Source: Martinezella lusitana
GTDB lineage: Bacteria > Pseudomonadota > Alphaproteobacteria > Rhizobiales > Rhizobiaceae
Length of the DNA stretch: 47,035 bases
NCBI RefSeq assembly: GCF_900094565.1
Contig: NZ_FMAF01000038.1
Coordinates: 1-47,035, forward strand
Direction of reading: 5' to 3'
Shown here: piece by piece, positions 1-7,678 of the stretch
How positions within the stretch are numbered: position 1 is the stretch's first letter
How the letters are laid out: each line of letters begins with the position of its first letter
Notes under the pieces: model-generated
Databases searched by the model: none
The model's input: the letters and a program-made list of their open reading frames with translations, nothing else
What the model was told of the DNA's origin: nothing
Translations under genes and position numbers: made by a program

Positions 1-1470
1 CTCCAATGAAAGAACACAAGGGGCAAAACACCAGCATTTGCAGGCTTTTCCTTGGGTTCATTTGTTATTTGACCGGCATTTTCGCCGATCGGCTAAAGGT
101 CTATCTTCCGCAGGACAAAGATGTCCTTCGGTTCTCGAACCATGCTCCAATTCGTGATCCTGATGCCTCTCGGCTTCGGTCACAGAGTGGCGTTCGGCTC
201 CCGGTTTCCCATTCTCCTTGAAGAGCGCAGCCCAGTCCTGCCGGGCTCGCTAGCACGACATCAGGACAACCGGGATATCGTCGACGCGCCTTCCGTGGTG
301 CTGGTGCCGCGCGGCTCGTAAGCGCGCTGGTCACGCAGGATCTGGAAGGCGATCGTCAAAAGCTTGCGCGCAATCGCCACGCGCGCCTTGTTGGTTCCTT
401 TGATCTTCAGGTGGTCGTATTGGGTTCGAAGCTGCGCATCTGTAGCGATGGCGGGAGAAACCGCTTCCACGAAGGCCCAGCGCAGCCACTTGTTGCCCTG
501 CTTGATGATCTTGCCGTGGAAGGTCTTGCCGCCGCTCGAATAGGTCGACGGCACAAGCCCGGCATAGGCGGCAAGCTTCTTCGGGTTACGGAAGCGGGAT
601 ATATCGTCAATCTCCGCGTCGATCAGCCGGGCGAAGAACTCGCCAATGCCGGGGATTGTCTTCAACACCTTCACATTGGCATTGGCCTTGGTCATCGTCC
701 GGATCGTTGCGTCCGACTGCTTGATGCGCACGTCAATGTCGCCGATGAAGTCGAGGCCACGATCGATCTGGACGCGGTCGATCTCTGAGACGTTGACCTG
801 CGCCAGCTGAATGCGGCCGGCCTTGCCGAACAGATCGCCGAGCTTCTTCAGCTGTGCCGTCTGCTCCGGATAGCGGTCGAACACCGTGACGATGCGGTTC
901 TTCGTCATCGTGCGTAGTCGCACGTAAAACATCCGCTCGCGCAGCGCGACACGCAGCTCTCGGGCCTCGTCGCTCGGAGCCCAGGCCTCCGGAACAAGGT
1001 CGGCTCGAAGCAGATGCGCCAGCACCGTCGCATCGATCTTGTCGGTCTTGATCTTGGCGTCGGCGATCGCCTTGACCTTCAACGGATGGGCGAGAACGAC
1101 ATCATCACAAATTTCGTCGAGCCAGTCGTACATCACCATCCAGTTGCGGGTCGCCTCGACAACCGCATGCGAGTTCTCGCGGTAGCGTTCCAGAAACCCG
1201 CCCAGCGACTGGCGCTCGTTCTTCACCCGGCCGGAGCGTAGCGTCTTGCCGCTGCTGTCCTGCACCACCAGGTGGCTATAGGATTTGTGGTAGTCGACGC
1301 CGATATGGTAATCATAAGAGGCAGTCATGCTTCCAACTCCTTTGTTGAGATTTTCGAAACCCCAATAAGGTAAGCCGAAAGGCTGGAGGTGCGACTGTCC
1401 CTCGATCATCACTTGCATCTGAGTGATCCGTTCTCTCAATGGGCGCCGCCTCTTTCATGCCACCTCCTTT
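1..1470 (-). mobile_element. IS110-family insertion sequence, copy 1 (left end possibly cut by window)
   Basis: The limits come from comparison with the second copy at 35761-37236: similarity starts at base 1 here and ends near 1470. The element carries one transposase on the minus strand, with about 142 bp upstream of it (1329-1470) and 260 bp downstream (1-260). The long noncoding end downstream of the transposase is typical of the IS1111 branch of IS110. No terminal inverted repeat or target duplication is evident, as expected for the family. The left boundary may lie outside the window. Confidence 0.85.
261..1328 (-). CDS. IS110-family transposase
   Basis: This 355-aa protein has the IS110 layout. 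An N-terminal RuvC-like DEDD nuclease domain begins with a GVDYHKS strand carrying the first acidic residue and continues through TDKIDATVLA. A C-terminal Transposase_20 domain contains PGIGEFFARLIDAEI and the RNPKKLAAYAGLVPSTYSSGGK block with the conserved Ser/Gly segment. The start at 1328 is chosen because AAAGGAG lies about 9 bases upstream; a longer reading frame to 1439 has no such site. Known IS110 enzymes recombine DNA guided by a structured RNA made from the noncoding end. The frame is intact, so the element may be active. It is clearly related to, but not identical with, the second copy (for example SDEARELRV here versus SERSRDLRV there). Confidence 0.93.
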   Translation of the reverse strand: MTASYDYHIGVDYHKSYSHLVVQDSSGKTLRSGRVKNERQSLGGFLERYRENSHAVVEATRNWMVMYDWLDEICDDVVLAHPLKVKAIADAKIKTDKIDATVLAHLLRADLVPEAWAPSDEARELRVALRERMFYVRLRTMTKNRIVTVFDRYPEQTAQLKKLGDLFGKAGRIQLAQVNVSEIDRVQIDRGLDFIGDIDVRIKQSDATIRTMTKANANVKVLKTIPGIGEFFARLIDAEIDDISRFRNPKKLAAYAGLVPSTYSSGGKTFHGKIIKQGNKWLRWAFVEAVSPAIATDAQLRTQYDHLKIKGTNKARVAIARKLLTIAFQILRDQRAYEPRGTSTTEGASTISRLS

Positions 1471-1978
1471 CGATGGCGGGGTAACACTTCAGACATCAGA
1501 CGGTTCCGATAGGCGCCTGGAGGGAAAGATGTCGGTCTCTGTTCTCACCGTCCGGTAGACTGTGAGTCGGAGCCGAGGCTGACCCCTCGTGACGTGAGTC
1601 TAAGGCTTTGATCTACAGACAGAAAATGACAATTGGGTGGGGTCATGATCGGCGCCGATGATGACTCCACCCATGCTATGGATTTGCCAGCAAATTCATG
1701 TAGTTAATGGTAGTCGGGGCGCGCCCCAAAGTGTGTTTATCACGTTTGTCCAGCATCCGGATCCCACGCGGCTTCATCGAGGATCTCCTATTCCGGTGCG
1801 CACCCTCGCGGAATGCCATGTCGGAGCCATCACGGCGCGGGCTTCCAAGAACTATGCGGAATTAGGTAGCAACTGCCACCAGACTTCCTGTCGGTGAAAA
1901 AGCAGGCAGAGATCGGTCTTCGCCAACATCGCTTCAATTGGTTCGCAGCTATTGAGCCTTGCGTGATGCCTGCGTCTA
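1471..1978. other. Intergenic stretch without a supported gene
   Basis: Between the IS110 end and the iterons upstream of the Fic gene I see no convincing coding sequence. A 79-codon frame at 1658-1897 has no ribosome binding site and no recognisable product. The only clear structure is the palindrome at 1634-1673. Confidence 0.6.
1634..1673. repeat. 40-bp near-perfect palindrome
   Basis: Two 20-base arms meet at GGC|GCC (1651-1656) and match in 18 of 20 positions, with mismatches at arm positions 8 and 14. It lies in noncoding sequence between the IS110 copy and the Fic gene. It could be a cruciform or regulator site, a remnant of a mobile-element end, or a target-type palindrome. No T-run follows, so it is not a standard terminator. 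Confidence 0.7.
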
Positions 1979-2057
1979 ATTAGTGTGTTGCAAATACAGC
2001 AAATTAGTGCGAGACAAATACGTCTAATTAGTGTTGGCGCAAAGCGCCGGATTAGTG
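1979..2057. repeat. Four 24-bp direct repeats (iterons) upstream of the Fic gene
   Basis: The heptamer ATTAGTG starts at 1979, 2003, 2027 and 2051, exactly 24 bp apart. The first and third copies are preceded by GTCTA, giving the palindrome CTAATTAG. The first two units also share CAAATAC 11-12 bases further on, and the third is degenerate there. The array ends 28 bp before the Fic start codon. Its place suggests an operator for autoregulation, since AbiEi-type regulators bind repeats at their own promoters. Function is inferred; the periodicity is directly visible. Confidence 0.8.
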
Positions 2058-2085
2058 CCGTCGTCGCACCTGTAGGATTTACGAA

Positions 2086-3657
2086 ATGTCAGGACGCCCG
2101 CCAAATGACTTGCTTGCCTCATCGCTTCGGGAGCTTCGAGGTGCAACCGAACAAGGGGCTCGATCAGTTCTGAAGAGCGACCTCTTGAGCAGGGTTCATC
2201 GCGAGCGTCTCGCCAAGGCGGGATTTGTGGAAGAGATAATGCGCGGGTGGCTCGCGGTTAATTCCCGACCTTCCGATAGGCGTCGGATCGACTCCGAGTG
2301 GAGCACCGTCTACTGGGAATTCGTACGGAGCTATCTTGACGATCGCTTCGGAAGCGATTGGTGCTTCTCGCCGGAAACGTCGGTGACTTTGTGGGCCGAA
2401 AACTGGTCTGTCGCGCCGCAGATTGTCGTTCGCAGTCCTGCAGCCAATAATCAGGTTCTTCCAATGCCGGGCGGAACGTCCCTTTACTTGTTGCGGGTTC
2501 CACAACCCGACCAATCTGTCGTTCACAATGGTGTCCGGGTGCTCACCAAGGAAGAGGCGATCATCAACAGTGCAAAGAATAGCTGGACCGCAATACCGAC
2601 CAACATGATCGCCGTCATGGGGTCTATTCGCGGTTCTGCATCGCTTCTTCGCGTTCTCCTTTCCGGCGCAAGAAGCACCATGGCCGGAAGGATAGCCGGT
2701 GCCCTGCGCCATCTTGGAAGGATCCGCGACGCCGATAGCATCCTGTCAACGATGAGCGCGGCCGGATATGTCGTTCACGAAGACGACCCATTTGACGACA
2801 GTGGCCACGCTCTGCTTGACGAACGAAGAGCGGCGACACCTGCGGCCACCCGCATCAAGAATCTGTGGGCGAAAATGAGCCGGGATGCTCTGGACAGCAT
2901 CGATATAGAAGGCACGCGTTTCAACGACATCGACGCCTACATGGAGGAGATCGAAGAACGATATGTCGCGGATGCGCTGAATTCCCTTTCAATCGAAGGT
3001 TATCAGGTGTCGGAAGAACTCATTCAGAGGGTTCAGTCGGGTACCTGGAACCCCGAAGAGCATGCAGGGGATGCCGATGCCCGGAACGCCTTGGCTGCGA
3101 AAGGCTACCGCCTCGCGTACGAAGAGGTAAGAAAGGATATCCGGTCGATCCTTGAGGGAGAACCATCGGGACCTCTTCTATCGCACCGACATCAGGACTG
3201 GTTCAGGGAGATGTTCCGGCCATCAGTGCAAGCTGGCATCATAGAAGCGTACAAGCTCGCGGGTTATAGGAGTAACAACGTGTATCTGCGGGGTTCCTCT
3301 CATGTCCCCCTACCACCGCATGCGATAGCTGATGCCATGGACGCTCTGTTCGAGTGCATCGAGGATGAATCCGATCCACGGGCCAAGGCTATTGTTGCCC
3401 CTTTCCTCTTCACCTACATTCACCCCTTTCCAGCTGGAAATGGACGCTCAGGTCGCTTCCTCATGAATGCACTGCTGGCTGAATCCGGACTACCTTGGAC
3501 GGTAGTACCTGTCGATCAACGCGACAGGTATATGTCATGTCTTGAGGAGGCCAGCCGGAACGAGAATATCCGCCCGCTTGCACTCTTTATTGAGGAACTG
3601 GCCAAAGCACCACCGCCGCCACGCCCACGAACGACAGCATGGGCGAGCAAAAAATAG
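2086..3657 (+). CDS. Fic-domain protein with AbiEi-like N-terminal region
   Basis: This is a 523-aa protein. The C-terminal part is a Fic domain, normally an AMP transferase for Ser/Thr/Tyr hydroxyls of target proteins. Its catalytic loop HPFPAGNGRSGR begins at His446 and matches HxFx(D/E/A)GNGRxxR, although the acidic residue after F-P is Ala. Two (S/T)xxxE(G/N) inhibition-type motifs precede it, SIDIEG at 271-276 and SLSIEG at 300-305, 29 residues apart inside a visible repeat (DALDSIDIEG / DALNSLSIEG). Residues about 10-240 show a pattern I associate with AbiEi-like regulators: a winged-helix-like start, WCFSPETSVTLW, and MAGRIAGALRHLGRIRDADSI. The protein may therefore regulate itself through the 24-bp repeats just upstream. 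No partner gene is adjacent. Fic identity is firm; the AbiEi relationship is inferred from pattern. Confidence 0.88.
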   Translation: MSGRPPNDLLASSLRELRGATEQGARSVLKSDLLSRVHRERLAKAGFVEEIMRGWLAVNSRPSDRRRIDSEWSTVYWEFVRSYLDDRFGSDWCFSPETSVTLWAENWSVAPQIVVRSPAANNQVLPMPGGTSLYLLRVPQPDQSVVHNGVRVLTKEEAIINSAKNSWTAIPTNMIAVMGSIRGSASLLRVLLSGARSTMAGRIAGALRHLGRIRDADSILSTMSAAGYVVHEDDPFDDSGHALLDERRAATPAATRIKNLWAKMSRDALDSIDIEGTRFNDIDAYMEEIEERYVADALNSLSIEGYQVSEELIQRVQSGTWNPEEHAGDADARNALAAKGYRLAYEEVRKDIRSILEGEPSGPLLSHRHQDWFREMFRPSVQAGIIEAYKLAGYRSNNVYLRGSSHVPLPPHAIADAMDALFECIEDESDPRAKAIVAPFLFTYIHPFPAGNGRSGRFLMNALLAESGLPWTVVPVDQRDRYMSCLEEASRNENIRPLALFIEELAKAPPPPRPRTTAWASKK

Positions 3658-3845
3658 GAGATCTGAACTCGGGCAGACGAAGCCTCGTTTTCGCGACCAA
3701 CGCTTCTCGAGTGCGGGCCGCCGACGGCCTCCGCGACAACCCACCTTCTCCCAGACATATACTGGTGGCCGTTGCTACCTAATTCCGGAACTATGCGGGT
3801 TGGCGCTGTTGAAAGGATCTGAACCGGCGACCACTCTGTTGCTGA

Positions 3846-4400
3846 TCAACTGAAATCCCGTGTCTTCACCTTGATGATGGCATCGAGATGCAGATAAGGA
3901 TCGACGATATCCCGCGCCCGCGGCCCCTTCGGAATCCCGCGCGGATCCGGCACCGGCGATCCATGATGAAACTCATCCCCTCGTCCATGCGGCAACGGAA
4001 ACGCCACCCCGACACTTGCCACCTCCGCCGGCAGATCGGCGAGCCGATGTGCCACAAGATGCACGACCTCCCCTGCCCGCCGGATGCGTACATGGACGCG
4101 GATCATCCCGGCCCCGAGCACCACACGGCGGTATTTTTTGAAGGTTTTTAGCCAGACGAAGAGGTTGGCGATGCCGGTCTCGTCCTCGATGGCGATGAAC
4201 ATCACACCCTTGGCCGAACCGGGCCGCTAGCGAACGAGCACAGGGCCCCGCAGCCTCGAGAGCCATGTGCCATCGCTGGCCCGCATCGCCTTGCGACAGG
4301 TGACGATACGGCCCCTCCCCAGATCCGCGCTCAGGAAGGAAAGCGGATGGCTGCGCAGGGTCAATCCGACATGACCGTAGTCCTCGGCCATCTCGCCATT
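3846..4400 (-). pseudogene. dnaE2: dnaE2 (error-prone DNA polymerase III alpha) 3' remnant
   Basis: The minus strand encodes the C-terminal part of DnaE2: EDYGHVGLTLRSHPLSFL, RIVTCRKAM, then the OB-fold region FIAIEDETGIANLFVW, followed by HGRGDEFHHGSP and KVKTRDF at the natural C-terminus. An in-frame TAG at 4227-4229 sits between VLVR and RPGSAKG, where family members have a glutamine, so CAG to TAG is the likely change. Sequence upstream of about 4400 no longer resembles the polymerase, so most of the gene (over 900 residues) is missing. Intact relatives act in SOS mutagenesis with ImuA/ImuB, commonly as plasmid-borne cassettes in rhizobia. Neither partner is present here. This is a dead fragment. 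Confidence 0.85.
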
Positions 4401-4615
4401 TCCCAAAATCGAATACAAACGCGCTTGGGCAACCTGGATTTCGTGAAGATTGGGGACCATGGCATCTACCGTTCCGGAGGACCCTATCACGATTGCTTGT
4501 GACGGTTTGGCCTACTGCAGCAGCCGTAATAGCTTCCTGGTTCAGCATCATCATCCGCACTGTCGCCAAACCGCTGGCGGTCAGGCTACATCCCCCTCCG
4601 GAAAATGCGCGTGCC

Positions 4616-4629
4616 TTGAGTTGAGTCAA
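4616..4629 (+). promoter_or_regulatory. Weak FixK/FNR-type box before the GNAT gene
   Basis: TTGAG-TTGA-GTCAA fits TTGA-N6-TCAA but lacks the preferred T and A at the inner positions. With activation at -41.5 the transcript would start near 4664, about 56-59 bases before the GNAT start codon. Confidence 0.5.
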
Positions 4630-4722
4630 AGTCAATGAATCCTAAGTGCTATAATAAATGCATTACTCCCTGCGTCTCGGCCGCAGCGAGCAGTTGTTCC
4701 GCGGACCTGAAGGAGAAGCATG

Positions 4723-5238
4723 ATGGAAATCGAAGATACCAAGGGTGACCTGACCACGCGTAGCGGATTTCACTTTCACGTTCGGGGCGCCGAGCCGAAG
4801 GATGAGGCAATTGTCGCTGATTTTTTCAATCATGTGACACCAGAGGACGTCAGATTTCGTTTCCTATCCGGAATGAAATCCGTTTCTCATGAAAGGCTCG
4901 TTGAAATGACAAGCGCTGGCGATGACAAGCGCGTCAACTTCCTTGCCTTTTCACCCGATCAGACTTTGCTGGCGGTGGCAATGCTGGCGGTCGGCAAGGA
5001 TGCTCAACGCGGAGAGGTCGCGCTGACCATTCGTGAAGACTACAAGCATCAGGGTATAAGTTGGGAAATGCTCGCGCACATCTGCCGCTATGCGGAACGA
5101 CATAATTTCAAAAGCATCGAATCCATAGAAAGCCGCGAAAACCATGCCGCAATCGAGCTGGAGCGCGACATGGCTTTCCAGGCCCATGACGACAAAGACG
5201 ATCCTACGATCGTCGTGCTGCGGCGAGATTTTGGATGA
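4723..5238 (+). CDS. GNAT-family N-acetyltransferase
   Basis: This 171-aa protein resembles the C-terminal acetyltransferase domain of Pat-type protein lysine acetyltransferases, standing alone. The segment ADFFNHVTPEDVRFRFLSGMKSVSHERL matches the typical start of that domain. The acetyl-CoA binding region is around VALTIREDYKHQGISWEMLAHICRYAERHNF, although the usual R/QxxGxG/A loop is loose (YKHQGISWEML). The start is taken at the second ATG, 4723, seven bases after AGGAG; 4720 is the alternative. A weak FixK-type box lies at 4616. The substrate is unknown. Such domains in hypoxia clusters are proposed to acetylate metabolic enzymes, which is inference here. Confidence 0.8.
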   Translation: MEIEDTKGDLTTRSGFHFHVRGAEPKDEAIVADFFNHVTPEDVRFRFLSGMKSVSHERLVEMTSAGDDKRVNFLAFSPDQTLLAVAMLAVGKDAQRGEVALTIREDYKHQGISWEMLAHICRYAERHNFKSIESIESRENHAAIELERDMAFQAHDDKDDPTIVVLRRDFG

Positions 5239-5534
5239 TGACCGTCGGTGTTCATCATCTAAACATGGTTGATCGCCGTCATTGGTTGGTCGAGACCATA
5301 TGCCGCTCAGACGGCCGCGGGCTTGCCCCTTTGCCTTGATCCCGGCCAGAGATGACAATGCGATTGTCCACCGTTTCACGACTTGCTTCCGAAGTCACGA
5401 GCTGGGACATGTCGCCGGTTGGCCAATTTTGGTGTCGTATCCGTTTTTTCCTTGCATTCGATCGCCGTCGAGAGGTCAAAATCTTGGAGACAAGGCAAAG
5501 ACATATGGGGTTCCATTCGTAGGAACGATCGGAC

Positions 5535-6029
5535 ATGAAGAAGAGCGCCGGCATCCTAATGTATAAAAAGGCGCAGGACGGTATTTTGGTTCTGCTTGTC
5601 CATCCAGGCGGCCCATTCTGGCGCAAACGTGATGACGGCGCGTGGTCCATTCCCAAGGGCGAATACGGCGAGGCTGAAGCACCTGAAGCGGCCGCTCGAC
5701 GGGAATTCGCCGAGGAAACAGGTTCCGCGCCTGAAGGTGCGCTGCAGCCTCTTGGCGAATTGCGCCAGAAGAGCGGAAAGACCGTCACCGCCTTTGCCCT
5801 TGAGGGGGTATTCGACACATCCTGCTTGCACAGCAACCTGTTTGAAATCGAGTGGCCGCCACGAAGCGGACGCTTCGAGTCCTTCCCCGAGATCGATCGT
5901 GCCGAATGGTTCACCCTTTCCGAGGCGGGCCAAAAGATCGTCGGCGGTCAACGTCCCTTCCTGGAACGTCTGGAGAGACTGCATTGCCCGGGCGCGCAAG
6001 GTACTGTCAGCCAGACGGACGGTAGGTGA
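5535..6029 (+). CDS. Nudix hydrolase
   Basis: The protein is 164 aa with a complete Nudix box at about residues 42-64, matching Gx5Ex7REUxEExGU (the REFAEETGS segment and preceding Gly/Glu). This box binds divalent metal and hydrolyses a nucleoside diphosphate linked to another moiety. The N-terminus (SAGILMYKK, then VHPGGPFWRKRDDGAWSIPKGE) is typical of the small AP4A/NTP pyrophosphohydrolase-like group often located near stress genes in rhizobia. It ends about 90 bp before the FixK box of the arginine deiminase operon and is in the same direction. The 296 bp before it holds no clear FixK box, only a near-match at 5269. The exact substrate cannot be read from sequence. Confidence 0.9.
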   Translation: MKKSAGILMYKKAQDGILVLLVHPGGPFWRKRDDGAWSIPKGEYGEAEAPEAAARREFAEETGSAPEGALQPLGELRQKSGKTVTAFALEGVFDTSCLHSNLFEIEWPPRSGRFESFPEIDRAEWFTLSEAGQKIVGGQRPFLERLERLHCPGAQGTVSQTDGR

Positions 6030-6118
6030 TGCCCGCATTGTAGCTGCGGCGAGCTCCGCGATCGTCGGCCAACATTCTAGCGGTGCTGTGTCCAAGCCTG
6101 CGAAAAATGACAACCGTC

Positions 6119-6132
6119 TTGACCAGGATCAA
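6119..6132 (+). promoter_or_regulatory. FixK/FNR box of the arc operon
   Basis: TTGAC-CAGG-ATCAA. The centre at 6125.5 predicts a transcript start near 6167, 31 bases before the ATG at 6198. This excludes the upstream GTG at 6159 as the start codon. Confidence 0.85.
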
Positions 6133-6197
6133 GGTTTGTCGCCGCCTCCCGGTGTCCAGTGTCTCCCATAGATATTTTCGATCCTTGGGAGAAGACG

Positions 6198-7664
6198 ATG
6201 ACTTCGATCGGCATAAAGCTTGTCACCTCGACCGAGCCGGTGGCGGTTAGCAGGAAATTGCGGCTGGGTTCGTTAACGGCGTTAGTCATCGGCTCGATGA
6301 TCGGCTCCGGCGTCTTCAGCCTGCCGCAGAACATGGCGGCAGGCGCCGGCCCGTTGGCCATCGCAATCGGCTGGGGGATTACGGCGATCGGCATGCTGGC
6401 GCTGGTCTTCGTATATCAGTCCCTGGCCACCCGCAAACCAGACCTTAACGTCGGCCCCTATGCCTATGCAAAAGCCGGGTTCGGTCCATTTATCGGCTTC
6501 AACAGTGCATGGGGCTACTGGCTGAGCGCATGGATCGGCAATGTCTCCTATGCGGTTATCGTCTTCAGCGCGCTATCCTATTTCTTTCCGTCCTTCGGCG
6601 ACGGAAACACCTGGCAGGCCGTGCTTGGTGCGTCCATCTTGCTGTGGTTGATTCATGCTATTGTGCTGGCGGGCATTCGCGAAGCGGCGGTCGTGAACCT
6701 TATCGTCACCGTCGCAAAAATCGCACCGATTCTATTATTCATCGGCGTCGGCGTCGTCGCCTTCAAGCTGAACGTCTTCTCGCTCGATTTTACCGGTCTG
6801 GGCAACGCAAGCCTCGGCTCGATCACCACGCAGGTCAAGAGCACCATGTTGGTCACGCTCTGGGTGTTCATCGGCATAGAAGGCGCCAGCGTGTTCTCCG
6901 CCCGCGCCGAGCGGCGGCGCGACATTGCGACGGCAACGGTCCTTGGCTTTTTCACCTGCCTTGCTTTCTACGCGCTCGTGTCCCTGCTTTCGCTCGGCAT
7001 TCTGAACCAACCTGAACTTGCTGCCCTGAAAAATCCTTCCATGGCTGGGGTACTTGAGGTGGTGGTCGGTCCCTGGGGTGCGGCTCTCATCAACATCGCG
7101 CTTGTCATCTCGGTGATCGGTGCCTTTCTGAGTTGGACGCTTCTGGCAGCCGAGATTCCCTTCGCGGCGGCGAAGGACGGGACCATGCCGAAATTCCTCG
7201 CCTCGGAAAGTGAACGGGGCGTCCCATGGGCCTCGCTCCTGATCACCAATCTTCTCGTCCAGGCGTTCCTTGTCGTTACCCTCTACGCCCACAGCACCTA
7301 TCAGGCGTTGTTTTCCATCGCATCAACCGCGATCCTCGTGCCCTACATCTTCTCGGGCGCCTATGCCGCAAAGCTGGCCATAACCGGAGAAGGCTATGCA
7401 CCGGACGAACAGCGAACAGCTCCGATGCTGGTCGGGCTTCTGGCAACGCTTTACGGGCTGTGGCTCGTCTATGCCGCCGGCCCGGCTTACCTGTTCATGT
7501 GTGCGATCCTCTATGCGCCGGGCATTCTGTTCTTTTTTCTTGCGCGTCGAGAAGCGGGGCAAAGACCCTTCCAGCCGTTCGAGGCGCTCCTGGCCGTCGC
7601 GCTTGTCGCGGTAGCCTTCCTTGCTGCCTACGAAATGTGGGCCGGCATTGTCAGCCCGTTTTAA
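6198..7664 (+). CDS. arcD: APC-family amino acid permease, arginine/ornithine antiporter type
   Basis: This 488-aa integral membrane protein has about 12 hydrophobic segments and the APC-family N-terminal pattern LGSLTALVIGSMIGSGVFSLPQNM. As first gene of a cluster with arcA, arcB and arcC it most likely exchanges external arginine for internal ornithine across the inner membrane, feeding the deiminase pathway without net energy cost. ATG 6198 is chosen because GGGAGA lies about 6-8 bases upstream and because the FixK box at 6119 places the transcript start downstream of the longer alternative at 6159. It is followed by arcA 14 bp after its stop codon. Transport specificity is inferred from context; agmatine/putrescine or lysine exchangers have similar sequences. 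Confidence 0.9.
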   Translation: MTSIGIKLVTSTEPVAVSRKLRLGSLTALVIGSMIGSGVFSLPQNMAAGAGPLAIAIGWGITAIGMLALVFVYQSLATRKPDLNVGPYAYAKAGFGPFIGFNSAWGYWLSAWIGNVSYAVIVFSALSYFFPSFGDGNTWQAVLGASILLWLIHAIVLAGIREAAVVNLIVTVAKIAPILLFIGVGVVAFKLNVFSLDFTGLGNASLGSITTQVKSTMLVTLWVFIGIEGASVFSARAERRRDIATATVLGFFTCLAFYALVSLLSLGILNQPELAALKNPSMAGVLEVVVGPWGAALINIALVISVIGAFLSWTLLAAEIPFAAAKDGTMPKFLASESERGVPWASLLITNLLVQAFLVVTLYAHSTYQALFSIASTAILVPYIFSGAYAAKLAITGEGYAPDEQRTAPMLVGLLATLYGLWLVYAAGPAYLFMCAILYAPGILFFFLARREAGQRPFQPFEALLAVALVAVAFLAAYEMWAGIVSPF

Positions 7665-7678
7665 CAGGGATCAGCGTC

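Noticed and set aside
1658..1897. 79-codon frame downstream of the IS110 copy
   Set aside because: No ribosome site and no recognisable pattern, and it overlaps the palindrome edge.
3973..4635. 220-codon minus-strand frame over the dnaE2 remnant
   Set aside because: It is a low-complexity shadow frame; the polymerase similarity is in a different frame.
5269..5282. Near-match to a FixK box (TTGAT-CGCC-GTCAT)
   Set aside because: The last half-site has a mismatch and the nearest downstream gene starts over 250 bp away, too far for an activator site.
7226..7678. 5' extension of the arginine deiminase reading frame
   Set aside because: It overlaps the permease gene in another frame; the family N-terminus starts at 7679.
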